Shown here piece after piece: positions 45,887 through 57,726 of a DNA stretch of 64,000 bases. Under the pieces are notes generated by a model, which was not told the origin of the DNA, made no database searches, and saw nothing but the letters and a program-made list of their open reading frames with translations. Every line of letters starts with the position of its first letter. The stretch's first letter is position 1. The position numbers and the translations under genes are program-made. Location: positions 16,120,001 to 16,184,000 of the forward strand of contig NC_071331.1 in assembly GCF_010183535.1 (NCBI RefSeq), read 5' to 3'. The DNA is from Caenorhabditis remanei (lineage: Eukaryota; Nematoda; Chromadorea; Rhabditida; Rhabditidae).

Positions 45887-46855
45887 TTAGAAAAGAAGAC
45901 GGGCCGAACGAAGGGGGCAACTACAGTACGCTGCGTCTGGTCCAGGAGATCCTGGTGGTCCTTCTGGTCCTGAAAAAGAGAAATTTTAGTAATTCCATCT
46001 TGAATAACAATGTTTACCTGGTTCTCCTTCAACTCCTCTTTCACCATCAGCTCCTGGAGCCCCAGTTGGCCCTTCTTCACCTTCTGGTCCCGGAATACCT
46101 GGTTCACCGTCTTTTCCTGGCAAACCTTCAATTCCAGCCAATCCAGGTGCTCCTGGTGCTCCTGGCATTCCAATTTCTCTTGTTCCATTGGCTCCTGGTG
46201 TACCATCCACTCCTTGTTCTCCATTTTCTCCCGGCTCTCCAGCATCTCCTGGTTCTCCAACAACTCCTGGCGCTCCATCTTTTCCAACTTCATAATTATC
46301 ATTTCCTGGTGGTCCCGGTGGCCCTTGTTCTCCTTGCTCTCCATCAGGTCCTGGTGGACCAGGTTCTCCAGCAGGGCATCGAATGCATGGAGGTCTTTGA
46401 TAAATGAGTGATTGATCGAATAGTGGGAAATCTGGTCCAGGTTGTCCTGCGTCTCCATTCCAACCATCATCTCCGGGTGCTCCTGGTTCTCCAGGTGGTC
46501 CGATCGGACCAGGAGGGCAATTATTCACTTTATTCATACATCCACATTTTGATTCACCACTTCTCTTCTGTCTGACAACTGAACGATTGATTTCTATCAT
46601 ATCATCCCAGGCTTCGGTTGCAAATCTCTGGGAAAATTAAAGGTTTAAAAACCTGGGTGCTGACTTTAGTATAGTATTACAACACAATAATAGCAGGAAT
46701 CTCGTGTATTCACTTACATTGAATTCAGCCACATCATCAAGAGCAGTTGAATAAAAAGTACGAAAATCGGCAAAAATGAGCAGACCAGCAGTTATGTATC
46801 CAACTACAAGAATCGAGGATACTGAGACGGCTGCGCAGATGAGATTATTCGACAT
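45887..46855 (-). CDS. cuticle collagen
   Basis: Exons on the minus strand 46855-46718, 46627-46018 and 45969-45887; 276 residues. An N-terminal hydrophobic segment (ICAAVSVSSILVVGYITAG) anchors the precursor. Residues about 62-66 read RQKRS, a subtilisin-type (BLI-4) cleavage site. Then come Cys-flanked Gly-X-Y blocks: a short NCPPGPIGPPG block, an interruption ending PPCIRCPAG, and a long block with many GAPG, GEPG and GEQG triplets. The end is YCSCPLRSARLLF. This is the usual layout of nematode cuticle collagens. Acidic Glu is frequent in the long block. Convergent with spin-3. Confidence 0.9.
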
Positions 46856-47068
46856 TGCAGCTGCTTCCTGTCATTTCATCCCATCCAACCGGCCTTATAT
46901 ACTATCCGCCTTAATGTCCGTTTAATGAACGATCGCGCAATTTTCTCATCATAATGCGCTTACTTTAAACGAATTCATTTCATGTTTATAGGTGTTTATC
47001 AAATAAAAACAACACAAATACAAATCGAAATCTGAGTGATGAAAAGACGACAGATAGTTTTATTGGAA

Positions 47069-48543
47069 TTAGAATCCATACTTCTGTCTCGCCATTCTTT
47101 TCGACTGTTTCTGCTCTGCCCATTGATCTTTGAGCTGCTCCTCACGAGCGACGGCCTGAAAACAGAATTATCAAGAAACAATTGAAAGATAAAAGATAGT
47201 TACCAAGCTGGCCAAATATGTAATTTGATGCTTTCTTCTTGAAGTTTGTCCTTGTGTCTGCACTTGTGGAATTGGTGCAGACGTGGCTTCAACGAATGCA
47301 CGATGTCCCAGATTTTTGATTATATTTGTTTTCACATCAGGTCCGAGTGCATCATCAACATTTACGTCAACAATAGAATTTGCCATTTCATTGATTGATC
47401 GTCTCTCTTCTGATCCAATGTCATGCGAGAACCTCATCAAAAGCTTATGAGCCTGTTCGTCCGTAATTTTTCGATGAAGCCACGCGTTTGAAGCAGTGGG
47501 TCCTTCTTGGGGTCCATCTTCTTCTGGCATTTGATACATTTCACTTGGATCAATTTCGTCTTCCTCGGTTGGTCTTGAAGGCCCAACAACATCCATACTG
47601 CTATTTGTAGCCATGAATGGTACTTCTGAAGAAATCTCTTCTTTCCGTATGGGAGCAGACGAAAACCCGAAAAAGTCAGTTGAATCATCGTCCTCCTCAT
47701 CGCTTTCTTCCACTATTTTCGGAGCAGGTGCAGGTGTGAATATCGGTTGTGAAACGGGAGTCTGAAAGAAAAACAATACAATTATATATTATATTAGAAC
47801 TGATTATCATGGCTTACTAAAACTCACTTTTTTGGTCACCGAATGAGGGATCAACGATTTATCGAACACGTTCGCCCCATCCGACCGATTATCCCTTCCT
47901 TTGGGAGCTGGCAAATTAGATAAAAATCCAAGACCAGCTTTTTGTTTAACTGGAGAAACTTCCTTTTCATCGGTGTCGCTGTCATCGCTTGAGTTATTTC
48001 CGGCAATACCCGCAAGAGCACCGAACGCAGAAATGACAATTTTCCCTGTAAAAACAAGTAAAGAATGAAGAGCTGAAGAAACCGACGCAAATTACCTTTC
48101 TCTTTCTGTACTCCACTACTAATTTTTGGAATTTTATTGCTTTTTCCTGCCTTCTTTGCCAATTTTTTCTCCTTTTTCTTTTCTTCCTTTTGAGCTTTTT
48201 TCGAAGCTTTTTTTTCAAGTTTTCGTCTTGCTTTTTCTGCTAGCTTTTTTTCCCAGTCTTTTGGTTGTACGATTTCCTCCAAAACATCTTCGTTTTTTGC
48301 GTTATAGACATCTGCTGCACTCGAATTAACTGGAACAAAAGGCTCAATACACTTACTTCCTAGTGGTTTGTTACCTGAGTTATCAAAAAATGAATCTTCG
48401 TCAAGAAGACCAGATTTTTTGGGTGCTGCAGATGTCTGAAAAACTATTTTTTCGGAGACAGAACAATTGGGGCATACTTTTTGTTGCGTTTCTTCTTCCT
48501 GATCACTTTCTGAATCGCTTCCAGCGTAATCTACAAGTCCCAT
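47069..48543 (-). CDS. PRCC-like nuclear protein
   Basis: Exons on the minus strand 48543-48096, 48045-47828, 47761-47204 and 47155-47069; 436 residues. The start (MGLVDYAGSDSESD) and the C-terminus (KHQITYLASL...LKDQWAEQKQSKRMARQKYGF in two pieces across the last intron) match the ends of PRCC, a proline-rich nuclear protein linked to pre-mRNA splicing and mitotic checkpoint factor MAD2B. LGFLSNLPAPKG and SLIPHSVTKK fit the central PRCC motif. Residues about 75-115 are a Lys/Glu/Ala-rich helix (KKAQKEEKKKEKK). Divergent from the SAP gene with 221 bp between. Confidence 0.82.
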
Positions 48544-48764
48544 GATCAGAGAATTCGCTTGTAGACAGTCGAATAGTTCGCAGCAGAATAAAGTTTTTCG
48601 AATATCGATTTGTTTGTCCTCGTGGACTACACGGGAGATGGACTGCAGTTGCGCTCAACCGCGCACCCCGCGAACAAAAACATTTTGAATGCGCGCAACA
48701 AAAAATGCTTGTTTTTCACTGAATTTTCCCAATTTCTCGAAAAGAAACTATTTTTTTCAGCTCA
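48544..48764. promoter_or_regulatory. shared promoter region of PRCC-like and SAP genes
   Basis: Only 221 bp separate the two divergent start codons. It contains a CGCGC-rich stretch (about 48650-48692) and ends TTTTTTTCAG (48751-48760), the trans-splice acceptor of the SAP gene. No TATA box is obvious, which fits housekeeping genes. Confidence 0.6.
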
Positions 48765-50256
48765 ATGCCAGCCAAAAGCCGCGTTCTCGCTGAAAAAGAT
48801 GTACGCAAAATGACATGTGACAAACTGAGAAAAGAATTGAAGAGCAAACGTCTCTCCGTTGTAGGAAAAAAGTCGGATTTACAATCTCGACTCGTAGAGG
48901 TAGTTAACAATTAATTAAAAACATTATTTCGAACAATTATCATTGCATCATTTTCAGTATTTGAATAATCAAACCGACGAACAACAAAACGCAGTAATTA
49001 ACGAAGAACCAGAAGAAGATCATCATCAGCAAGATGAAGTTGCAAACATCGACGAACCCATGGAAACAGAGGATACTGAGACACCATTCAACCGCACTTT
49101 TACAGTCGAGGAAGCTGGCGATGAGGCACAAAACCGATCAATTCGTGAGTTTCAGATTTTGAAAAATAATATAAGAAATATGATTTGTAGACGAGAGAAC
49201 TCCAACTAATGCTGTTGGTCTAGTTCTCGATGAGGATGCAAAACATAAAATGTGTGCTGATCTGGGCATTGACTTGCAAAACTTCGAAGTGAAGTCTCGT
49301 CCAAGAACACATCGTGCCTCATCAAGAAAATCTCTCCGTGCTGCAACGACTTCAGATCAATCGTCCGAGCAATTGGAAGAACCCATCGAAAATAGAGAAG
49401 CTACCCCTATCCGTCAACGTGAGGCATCTACCGGACGAGACAGATTTGCATTGCTACATGCGAAAGAAATGGAAAAAGAAGAAACTTTAGGAGAACGACG
49501 TGAAAGAATGCAGAAAAGACATGAAGATTTGACGACAAATGTTCCTGATGCCTTCAAGAGACTTGCCACACCGAAGAGTGTCAAAAAACGGGAGCCACTC
49601 GATAGATCTGCGAACAGGTAACCATATTCACACAATTAACTAATTTAAAACGATTTTTAAGATCTGCTGGTAGAAATTGGATGGTTCAGAATCCAGCTCA
49701 AATGACATTCAAATTCGGAGAAGATGAAGTTAGCGATTTTGCCTCTGTTGCAAACTCCAGAAAAGAGACAGGGGAATGTTCATCATCTTCTACGGCCAAT
49801 GTGACCAAGAAACCAGCATCAAGAGCTAGAGCTCGTGTTGATGTCAAACAATTGACCAGAATTCCAGGGCCAAGCCGTAACGCAATCACTCCAAGACGTG
49901 GAACGTCGAAAAATATAATATCATCAACGGTCCCAGAAGATGACACCTTCACCGATTATATCTCAACTCCAAAAGGTTCCACTCCAAATAGAGGTAATCT
50001 GAATGCATATCTATCTTCACTCTTCATATACGTTTCTCTTTCAGTTCCTAAGCGTGGTGGATACACTCCACACACTTCCAAGAAAGTGTTTGTCGACACG
50101 ACTCAGCTGACTGATCGCGAATATACTTTGGCCATGGAAGAAGGCCTAATCCCTGGAAGACCGACTACTATGTCTAAACTAGAAAGCCGCCAGCTAGAAA
50201 ACAAAAAACGCCGAGACGATATCATTGCTCTCAAGCGAAAGATGAACATCAAATAA
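48765..50256 (+). CDS. SAP-domain protein, possibly NuSAP-like
   Basis: Exons 48765-48899, 48958-49144, 49191-49617, 49662-49993 and 50045-50256; 430 residues. Residues 14-47 form a SAP motif (MTCDKLRKELKSKRLSVVGK...LQSRLVEYL), a helical DNA-binding fold. The rest is charged and disordered: an acidic stretch (EEPEEDHHQ), basic Ser/Arg-rich parts, ERRERMQKRHEDL helix, TPK-type sites, and a C-terminal RQLENKKRRDD helix. SAP plus basic tail recalls vertebrate NuSAP1 (microtubule- and chromatin-binding); this is an inference, not a clear match. It is likely first in an operon with rfc-3, whose ATG is 274 bp downstream. Confidence 0.75.
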
Positions 50257-50530
50257 TTTTTAATTCTATCACATTCTCTAACTCTCATTCCTACTTTTGC
50301 AAGTTCGTGTCAATAATAACTTGACTTCATTTTGTAAAATATTTCATTGTTCCACCTTTGAGTTCCCAAAAAAACATTTTAAAACAGTTTAAGAAGTTGT
50401 TTCTGTTTTTCATATCACTGTTTCTATTCAGTAGTTGCTATTCTTATCTATGTATCCACATTTATTATGACTGCTTAGAATACTGCAAAGTTTTTGACCT
50501 TAAAAACCTGGTTCCTTTCCAGAAATTGAA

Positions 50531-51715
50531 ATGGCACTGTGGGTCGACAAATATCGCCCGAAGGAACTTATAGGAAAGGATGGCGTGGACTTTCATCTTG
50601 AGCAAGCCAATCATCTCAAGTTTCTTTCTGGCGATTGTATGCCACATCTACTGTTCTGTGGCCCAAGTGGAGCTGGCAAAAAGACACGTATTAAGTGTCT
50701 TCTCAGGTAAAAATATAGGTTTTCCCGAAACCGACTTAACGTGCCCTAATTACATAAGCTACTGAAAATTTCTTATAGAGAACTCTATGGAGTCGGAGTC
50801 GACAAAACACAACTCATTATGAAGCCGTTCACTACTCCTTCCAATAGAAAACTGGAAATTCAAACAGTTTCCAGTAATTATCACGTTGAGATGACACCAT
50901 CAGATGTTGGAATTTATGATCGAGTCGTTGTGCAGGATCTTGTCAAGGAAATGGCTCAAACTTCCCAGATTGAAGCTTCATCGCAAAAATCGTTCAAAGT
51001 AGTTGTTCTGTGTGAAGCTGATTCTCTCACTCGTGATGCACAACATGGTCTTCGTCGAACAATGGAAAAGTATGCAAACAACTGTAAAATTATTTTGTGC
51101 TGTGAATCGCTTTCCCGTATTATCGAGCCGCTTCAATCTCGTTGCATTATCATAAATGTGCCAGCACCCACTGATGAAGAAATGACAAGCGTTTTGATGA
51201 AAGTTATTCAGAAGGAAAAACTGGAAATGCCGCTGAACATTCTGCAGAAAATTGTGGAAAAGTCGGAAGGAAATCTTCGGCGAGCGATTCTGATGACTGA
51301 GGCTATAAAAATGGAAAATGAGAATGGAATTTCAACAAACGCGCAAATTCCAGTTCCTGAATGGGAAATTTACCTTCAAGAAACTGCTCGCCTTATTCTT
51401 CAAAAGCAAACCTCTGAAGTACTGCTGAAAGTAAGAGAGAGGCTTTACGAAGTTTTATCCAGACTCATTCCACCTAATATCATTCTCAAGGTAAGAATAG
51501 TAATCACAGCATCTCTAAAATCTAAATTCAATTTTCAGAAACTACTCGAGCACCTGCTTCCCAGTTGTCCGAATTCCATTGTCCGCGAAGTTGTCAGCGA
51601 AGCTGCGTGCTCTGAGCACCGTCTTGTAATGGGCCAAAAAGCGATTTACCATCTCGAAAAATTTGTTTCATCCTTTATGGATATTTACCTTACTAATGCG
51701 TCTAAACTGAAGTGA
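50531..51715 (+). CDS. rfc-3: replication factor C subunit 3
   Basis: Exons 50531-50706, 50779-51490 and 51539-51715; 354 residues, close to the 356 of the human protein. A subunit of the clamp loader that opens PCNA onto primed DNA. LWVDKYRPKEL opens the AAA+ domain; the P-loop is CGPSGAGKKTR; the Walker-B-like motif is VVLCEADSLT, followed by DAQHGLRRTMEKY and the SRC motif in PLQSRCIIIN (arginine finger). The C-terminal helical collar domain is complete. The start follows TTTCCAG by nine bases, fitting trans-splicing, probably SL2 as the second gene of an operon. Tail to tail with dli-1. Confidence 0.95.
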
Positions 51716-51964
51716 TTATACACACCATAATTTATCCTATTACGGTTTATCTGATCTTATCTCTTTTTTGTCCGATGAAATGAAGTACTATTTTAAACCA
51801 TTAAATATCTCTTCCGAAGTGCTACAAGATTTAGCCAGGTTTTTTGTTTTAACTGGTGCTTTGTGGTATATATTAAAATAGTTTATACAACAAAAGCATA
51901 TGAATATCGCACAGCAAACCATAAATAAACTGAAAGCTTGTAGTAATCATTGATAAAATTGAAT

Positions 51965-53604
51965 TTATGCGTCGCTATCACGAGGAGGCTGAGCTTTCGA
52001 ACTCTGAGCTGATTTAAGAAGACGATCCAGCTGTGCCTGAGTAGCAGCAGAGTCCATTGGTTGTGTTGAAGTGGCTGGCGCATTCGGTTTGTTCGGTTTA
52101 TCCTGAAGAACCATATAAATGAGGTTTTAACCGACACTGTACCTTAAGCAAGTTTGAAAAGAAGTTTGCAAGCGGGCTATCTTTATCGGCAGGTTCTTCT
52201 TGCATTGTCCGCTGCTTTGGTCCAGAGCTAGTGGTTGCCGTTTGAAGAGTGTCTGCTAATCGTTTGAGAAACGCTTGATCCTCTTCAGCTTCGATCAAAT
52301 GTTCTTTAGCGACTGGTCTCAACTTGTCACGAGTAGGTTCGAGAGCAGAATCTGCATCGGGGATTGACTCCTAAATGGTGACACTGTGCTTCTTATAATA
52401 AGGATGGATAATATCTCTACGCGATCAGAATAAAAGTTTTATTTATTATAAAACTCACTCGAATGATATCAATTTTCTTTTCACCATCCCATCCAGCAGG
52501 GACAAAAATGGATTCTCTTTCAATAACTTGAGCGGCGCTGGTGAAAGCCGTTCCAAACGAACGATGAACAATATACTTCTGGAGTAACTGAATATTTTTC
52601 GACTCCTTGGTACTCGTAAAAATGAGAGTGGCTCCGAGGCTTAAACATAATTTGCGAAGCTGAATGTTGATTTTGGCAAACTGCGAATCGGTGAATTCCT
52701 TGCCTAAAACTTTGACAGAGGGTTTCACTGATATCAAAAGACTAACTAACCCAGATCAGATTTAGTGATCACGACCATAAAAGTAACTCCACAGTTTTCA
52801 GTGAGTGTTCCTTGGTCAAGAGGAAGCAAACTGTGCTCATCGGCGAAATTCCCAACAACAGAGGTGCTCATTTGAGATTGAACTGGATCAACATATTCTT
52901 GCCACATTCTTTCTTCTGAAAATTTTTTTTATAAATCGTGAGAACAGTAATGAGCAACTAACGCTGGTTTTTCCCGGCCTTCAGGTCTTCTTTCGAGAAA
53001 TGTTTCTGAGCTTGTTCTGTGCAAACATTAGCCCATCTTTTCAAAGAATGGATAAGGTCTGAAACATTAAAAAATGTTATTTCCAAATTATCAATAACTA
53101 ACTCGGATTTTCAATGCTCGCAGAAAGAATGAATATAACTTCCGATGGAGTTGCCGGAAGAGCATATTTAAGAAGAGAAGCGCAGCTCTCATTGCTGTCC
53201 AAAGACCAAACAGGAATTTGAAGCAGCTCTGATGGGTTCAAATTCGCTCCAGCAGTTCCCAATTGATAAGCATAACTAGCATCACGAGCATCATTCTGAA
53301 CATGTAGAACACGATACCCCAATAACGATTTTGGTTTCACAGTGCGATCAGATTTGTCAAGTCGGCCAAGAAGAGAAGATTTCCCGCATCGATTATCTCC
53401 TAGAACAATCACAGTGCTTCCTTGATTAGTGTTAGTCTTTTTCGATGCAAGAACTTCACGCCTGGAAAAAACAAAATTCCTATTGTTTCCTCTCTTTCAA
53501 AATAGCTACCAGATTCCAACTTCATCGTCGGTTGAGGAATATAGAACAGGGAGAACTGCATTAGCTGTATCATCTAATTCTTGAGGTTGAGCTGTCGGTG
53601 ACAT
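51965..53604 (-). CDS. dli-1: dynein light intermediate chain
   Basis: Seven exons on the minus strand: 53604-53510, 53461-53103, 53058-52963, 52915-52751, 52727-52459, 52370-52143 and 52102-51965; 449 residues. A subunit of cytoplasmic dynein 1 that links the heavy chain to adaptors. The Ras-like domain has a P-loop (LGDNRCGKSSLLGRL, residues about 50-64), a switch-like PVWSLD, and VVITKSDL as the nucleotide-specificity motif. After residue 345 the chain becomes a disordered tail with one helix (ANFFSNLLK), which resembles the adaptor-binding helix of metazoan light intermediate chains. Divergent from tin-9.2 by 338 bp. Confidence 0.93.
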
Positions 53605-53942
53605 TGTTGCTGAACTTCACAGATTCAGAGTTCAGTGCTATGGCAGTTGGTTGGATTTCAAAAGAGCTTGATTAACCTGCGTCTCTCCCGAATGAATTGT
53701 GTTTTTGTTTCGCTTCAAAATATCACTTTCGTGAAATAGTATGCGCCTTTAAAAATAGTGCAAACACTATGACGACTAGGTGCAGATGTTTTTTTTGCGT
53801 TTTGTGAATAATGATGCGAAAATCATTGAAAACTATTTAACGTTATTCTTTCCCTAATACTTTTTTATATACAACAGATGTTTAAATACTGAACTAATTG
53901 CAGAACTTCTCTCGTAGCAAGGCTCTCTTTGTTTCATGCTTT
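53605..53942. promoter_or_regulatory. shared promoter region of dli-1 and tin-9.2
   Basis: A 338-bp gap between divergent start codons. TAATTGCAG (53895-53903) may be the trans-splice acceptor for tin-9.2. Nothing else recognisable. Confidence 0.45.
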
Positions 53943-54360
53943 ATGAATTCTATTCAAAATATTCAACAGGTTCTCAATTTACAAATTCGTTTTTTTATTC
54001 CTAGATTTCAGCTTCGTGAGTTCCTAACAGTTTACAATACACTCAGTGAACGTTGCTTCAACGCTTGTGCACGTGACTACACCACATCGACACTTACAAA
54101 GGACGAAGGATCCTGTGTCAGTCAATGTAAGTGAATAATAGTGTACACGTGAATACTTTAGGAATAGCCAATATTTTTTAGGTATTGACAAGCAGATGCT
54201 AGTGAACCGTCGGTTTATGCTAGTATTTGCAGAACAAGCTCCAAAAGCACTTTTCAAACAAGGCGAACAGTCACCAACTGAGGCAATTAAATCAGCGAAG
54301 CCGGAACAAACTCCAGCATCACAAACTACTGAAACACCAACTGTCGAAGAAGACAAGTAG
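53943..54360 (+). CDS. tin-9.2: small Tim chaperone of the mitochondrial intermembrane space
   Basis: Exons 53943-53969, 54012-54126 and 54182-54360; 106 residues. The twin CX3C motif is visible (RCFNAC and SCVSQC), the mark of small Tim proteins that carry hydrophobic membrane proteins between the TOM and TIM22 complexes. Preceding residues [18 protein letters not shown] fit the first helix. The C-terminus after residue 70 is a hydrophilic extension rich in Pro, Thr and Glu. The stop TAG is followed at once by GTTTTTT, and exos-4.1 starts 46 bp later. In C. elegans B0564.1 is known to carry both tin-9.2 and exos-4.1. Confidence 0.88.
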
Positions 54361-54406
54361 GTTTTTTAAATTGTATTCCTTCGAAATGTTATAGCGTTTT
54401 CAGACA

Positions 54407-55224
54407 ATGAGTATTATCTCTGAACATGGCTTCCGTATTGACGGAAGACGTCCAGCTCAAATACGTAATATCAATACTCGTCTCGGTTTGAACAGAAACG
54501 CTGAAGGCAGTTGTTATCTTGAACATGGAAATACTAAGGTGAGAGATAATTGATATCAATAAATCATGATTTTTTACTTTCTTAGGTTCTATGTGCTGTG
54601 TACGGCCCGTACGAAGGTAAAGCTTCGAAACGCCTCGAAGACAGATGCGCTATAGTTTGTCAGTACAGTACCACAACATTTTCGGGTCTCGAGAGGAAAA
54701 ATCGTCCACGTGGTGATCGAAAATCAACAGAAATCAGTAGACTTCTCGAAAAAGCTTTTGAATCTGTTATTCTGACAGAATCATTTCCAAGATCTCAAAT
54801 CGATATTTTCTGCGAAGTCATACAAGGGGATGGTTCTAATTTAGCTGCATGTGTCAATGCTACTTCACTTGCTCTTGCTGATGCAGGAATCCCGATGAAA
54901 GGCATCGCCTCTGCTGCTACATGTGGAATTGTTGATGCGAAACCAATTGTTGATTTGACATCAAGAGAGGAAACCGATCTTCTTCCTAGAGTCACAGTAA
55001 GCGGTTTTTCAAGTATAATACTACTACTACATTCTAAATTTCAGCTTGCTACAATTTGCGGTCGCGATGAAGTTATTTTGGTCGAGCTTCAAAATAGGCT
55101 ACATATTGATCATCTGTCGGTAGTCATGGATGCCGCAAAAGCAACTTGCGCCGATGTATATGAATGCCTCGCTGTAGTCGCTCAACAACATCTCAAAGCT
55201 TGCGCCCCCATTCTAGGCCATTAG
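54407..55224 (+). CDS. exos-4.1: exosome subunit Rrp41 (RNase PH fold)
   Basis: Exons 54407-54538, 54586-54996 and 55045-55224; 240 residues. One of the six ring subunits of the RNA exosome, which degrades and trims RNA in nucleus and cytoplasm. The start (ISEHGFRIDGRRPAQIRNI) and CAVYGPYEG are Rrp41 hallmarks; IDIFCEVIQGDGSNLAACVN matches the RNase PH core. Full length. The ATG lies seven bases after TTTTCAG (54397-54403). It is the second ORF of a very tight pair with tin-9.2. Confidence 0.95.
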
Positions 55225-55426
55225 ACGTTTTCAACCGATTCTCCTTTCTTGATTCTTCATTTTTGTTCATCGTTCCAGCTGTTGATATTTTTATTTGTTT
55301 TTATAAATAGTTTCTGAAATTTCAACCCAATGTCTGCTTGAGCGAGTATTAAGTCTCTTCCTATTGTTTCCTCAGAATCTCTCTAGTGATGCCGAAAATA
55401 TAAACGATTCAACTAATAGATACAGA

Positions 55427-57554
55427 ATGTGGAGCCGTGGGTTAACATTTGTCCGAAACAGCTTGGCGAATCAGAGCTGCCGTTTTTCGGTTGCAGCTTC
55501 AGGTAGTACGACAGAAATCGATGGTACAGCTAATAACTTCAGTTAATAAACTTATATTTTTCTTACAGATTTTCTTCATTCAATCAATACTACAACTGTT
55601 CAGGTCCCCTCTAAAAATACCAGAACGTTAGAGACAGCTACGGAGTTCTTTCGTGTAAGAAACATTTCAAATATTGAAGTTTAACCGAATTATAAAATTC
55701 AGTGGTTAGATCAGAATCCGGTGAAGTCCATTAATCACTTTATCAACGCGGCTCAAATGTCCATCACAGTAAGAGCAGATGACCAGAAAAAAGTGTTTGC
55801 AATGGTCGAGAAAATGGCAAACAACATTCTTCCAACCTGTTATGACAAATTTGGAGTGCTCGAAATAGTTGATTCCCTGAGATTCCTATTGCAAATAAAC
55901 CCGAAAAGCAAAGTAGTAAACGACGTTCAAAAATTATTTTTAGAAAAAGGTGAAACTGAGCATCAGGAATTAAACGAAGAAAAAGAATCTCAGGCATCAC
56001 ATCCGCTGATCTTCAAGATGTTCCATTCAACACTATTGTTATGTTCATTCGATACTCTGATTCCTCAGTCAACGAAAAAATTCTCAACATTCTCGCGGAC
56101 GCTTTGATTCGTAGAATTGAAAAGTAAGTTATTTACTTGAGAATTGATTTATAACTTAATTTCAGAGAACTTGGAAATTCTTCTGATCTACTAGCAATTT
56201 TAGCTGGAAAAGGATACGAAAAGTCGAAATGGTTTCACAATGCAAAATTTGTTGCAGCTGCAGAAAAACTTGTTAGAGTTATGGGAACGCCTGAGAAGTG
56301 TGCCCTTCTTAAAATAATGGGAAACCATAAACAAAGGAACAAGTTGCTACTTAATACAATTGTCAACTCCATATCTTATTCAAACGAATGTTTGTCTGTG
56401 CCCCAAATTGTTAGTGTCACAAGTTCCTGCTCTTCTCTGACATTCTATCCTCCAAAGATTGCCAGAAAAATTTCCGAAGATTTGGAAAAGAATTCTAACG
56501 TTCTTAGTGCTTGGGACGATATAGTCGCTATCGCTGATGCATTTGTAAGAATGAGAATGGGTGATGAAAAGTCGTGGAGTTTGCTAGTTCGGTGGGCTGC
56601 AGAGAATGTGAAGCAAGCCAATGTCGGACAGTTAAGCAGATTTGTGTCCGGACTTGCCAGAGTAGGAGAACCATCTGGAAAGCCTCTAGCAGCTGCACTG
56701 AAACCATTGTTAGCCCGAGAGAAAACATCAACACCTACTTCATGGCTCAATATTGTATACTCTCTTGCATACTTCCATGAACTTGATGCCAAACACGCTG
56801 ACTCAGTTTTGAATCAAAGTTTCGTCGATCAGATAATGAACTCGACAATGTAAGATAGTAAAAAAAATTATATCTCACAACTTTGCATTTTTCAGGGAAA
56901 TTCACGATCGTCTGCGGAAGGCAATCACTTTACTGATGATTAGTTCTGCAGCAAAAATTGATATGCAAGGAGAATACAAAGGTCCGACTGTCAAAAAGGA
57001 AACGTTCGCTCGGTTTGGAATTAATTTCGATGCGAAAACCATTAGAAATGCACGACAATTAAAGTACTCTAGCGATCACAAAGAATGCGATGAAATTTTT
57101 CTCAAAACACTGTTCAAGATAGCTCCACAAGATACTCATTGTCAGCTTCCTAATGTGGAAGAATGCGGAGCTTTTGTTGATGTTTACGTAATGCCCGATC
57201 CGGTAACACAATACGTAATAAGTAACCACAATATCAAAAATATTCTAGGAAACTGAGCTCCTCGTCAGTACGACACAATGGGGCTCTAGAAAACCTCGTC
57301 CAATTTTCTTCTATGGATGGATGCAGACAAAACAGGTATGAATCGAATATAATCATATCAAATTATGGCTTTTTCAGAACACGGAGATGGAATCTAGTGA
57401 ATTAAAAATCCTTGGCCAAGAACAGCTAGGGCTTCGTTTGATTCGAGCTAACGGCTATGATCCAGTGGTTGTATTCAAGTCAGAATTCGATTACTGTGCG
57501 ACTGATATAGAAAAAGTGAATATGTTGCGGAATAAAATTCATAAAGCTATTTAA
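55427..57554 (+). CDS. FASTK/RAP-domain protein, probably mitochondrial
   Basis: Eight exons: 55427-55502, 55569-55654, 55703-55949, 55994-56123, 56166-56849, 56896-57202, 57249-57335 and 57378-57554; 597 residues. The N-terminus (MWSRGLTFVRNSLANQSCRF) is basic and Ser-rich, like a mitochondrial targeting sequence. A helical-repeat middle (VARVG, WLNIVYSLAYFHELD) leads to a C-terminal alpha/beta region (PIFFYGWMQTKQ... LGLRLIRANGYDPVVVF) that fits a RAP domain. FASTK-family proteins process or stabilise mitochondrial RNA. The fourth exon needs a 44-bp intron (GTGAAACTGAG...CTCAG) although the frame stays open through it for a while. It is 202 bp after exos-4.1, with ATACAG just before the ATG: probable downstream operon gene. 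Confidence 0.75.
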
Positions 57555-57726
57555 TGAAAAGGCGTTTAGATAATAGATTGTTGTTATTAGTTAATTGTTT
57601 TCGATTCCAATTTTTGAATGAAGTTTTCATAGTCTCAACTTTTTTTTTTCCAACGAATGGTCTAATCCACTATAATTACTGAAACATTTTTTCTCATCAT
57701 TCTATATTTTTACGAATCAGACCATC

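Noticed and set aside
45955..46411. Open frames antisense to the collagen (Leu/Ser-rich)
   Set aside because: Complement of Gly-Pro repeats; typical artefact.
48316..48352. GTAAGT...CCAG inside PRCC-like exon 1
   Set aside because: An intron here would be only 27 bp, below the usable size; the frame is open and kept as coding.
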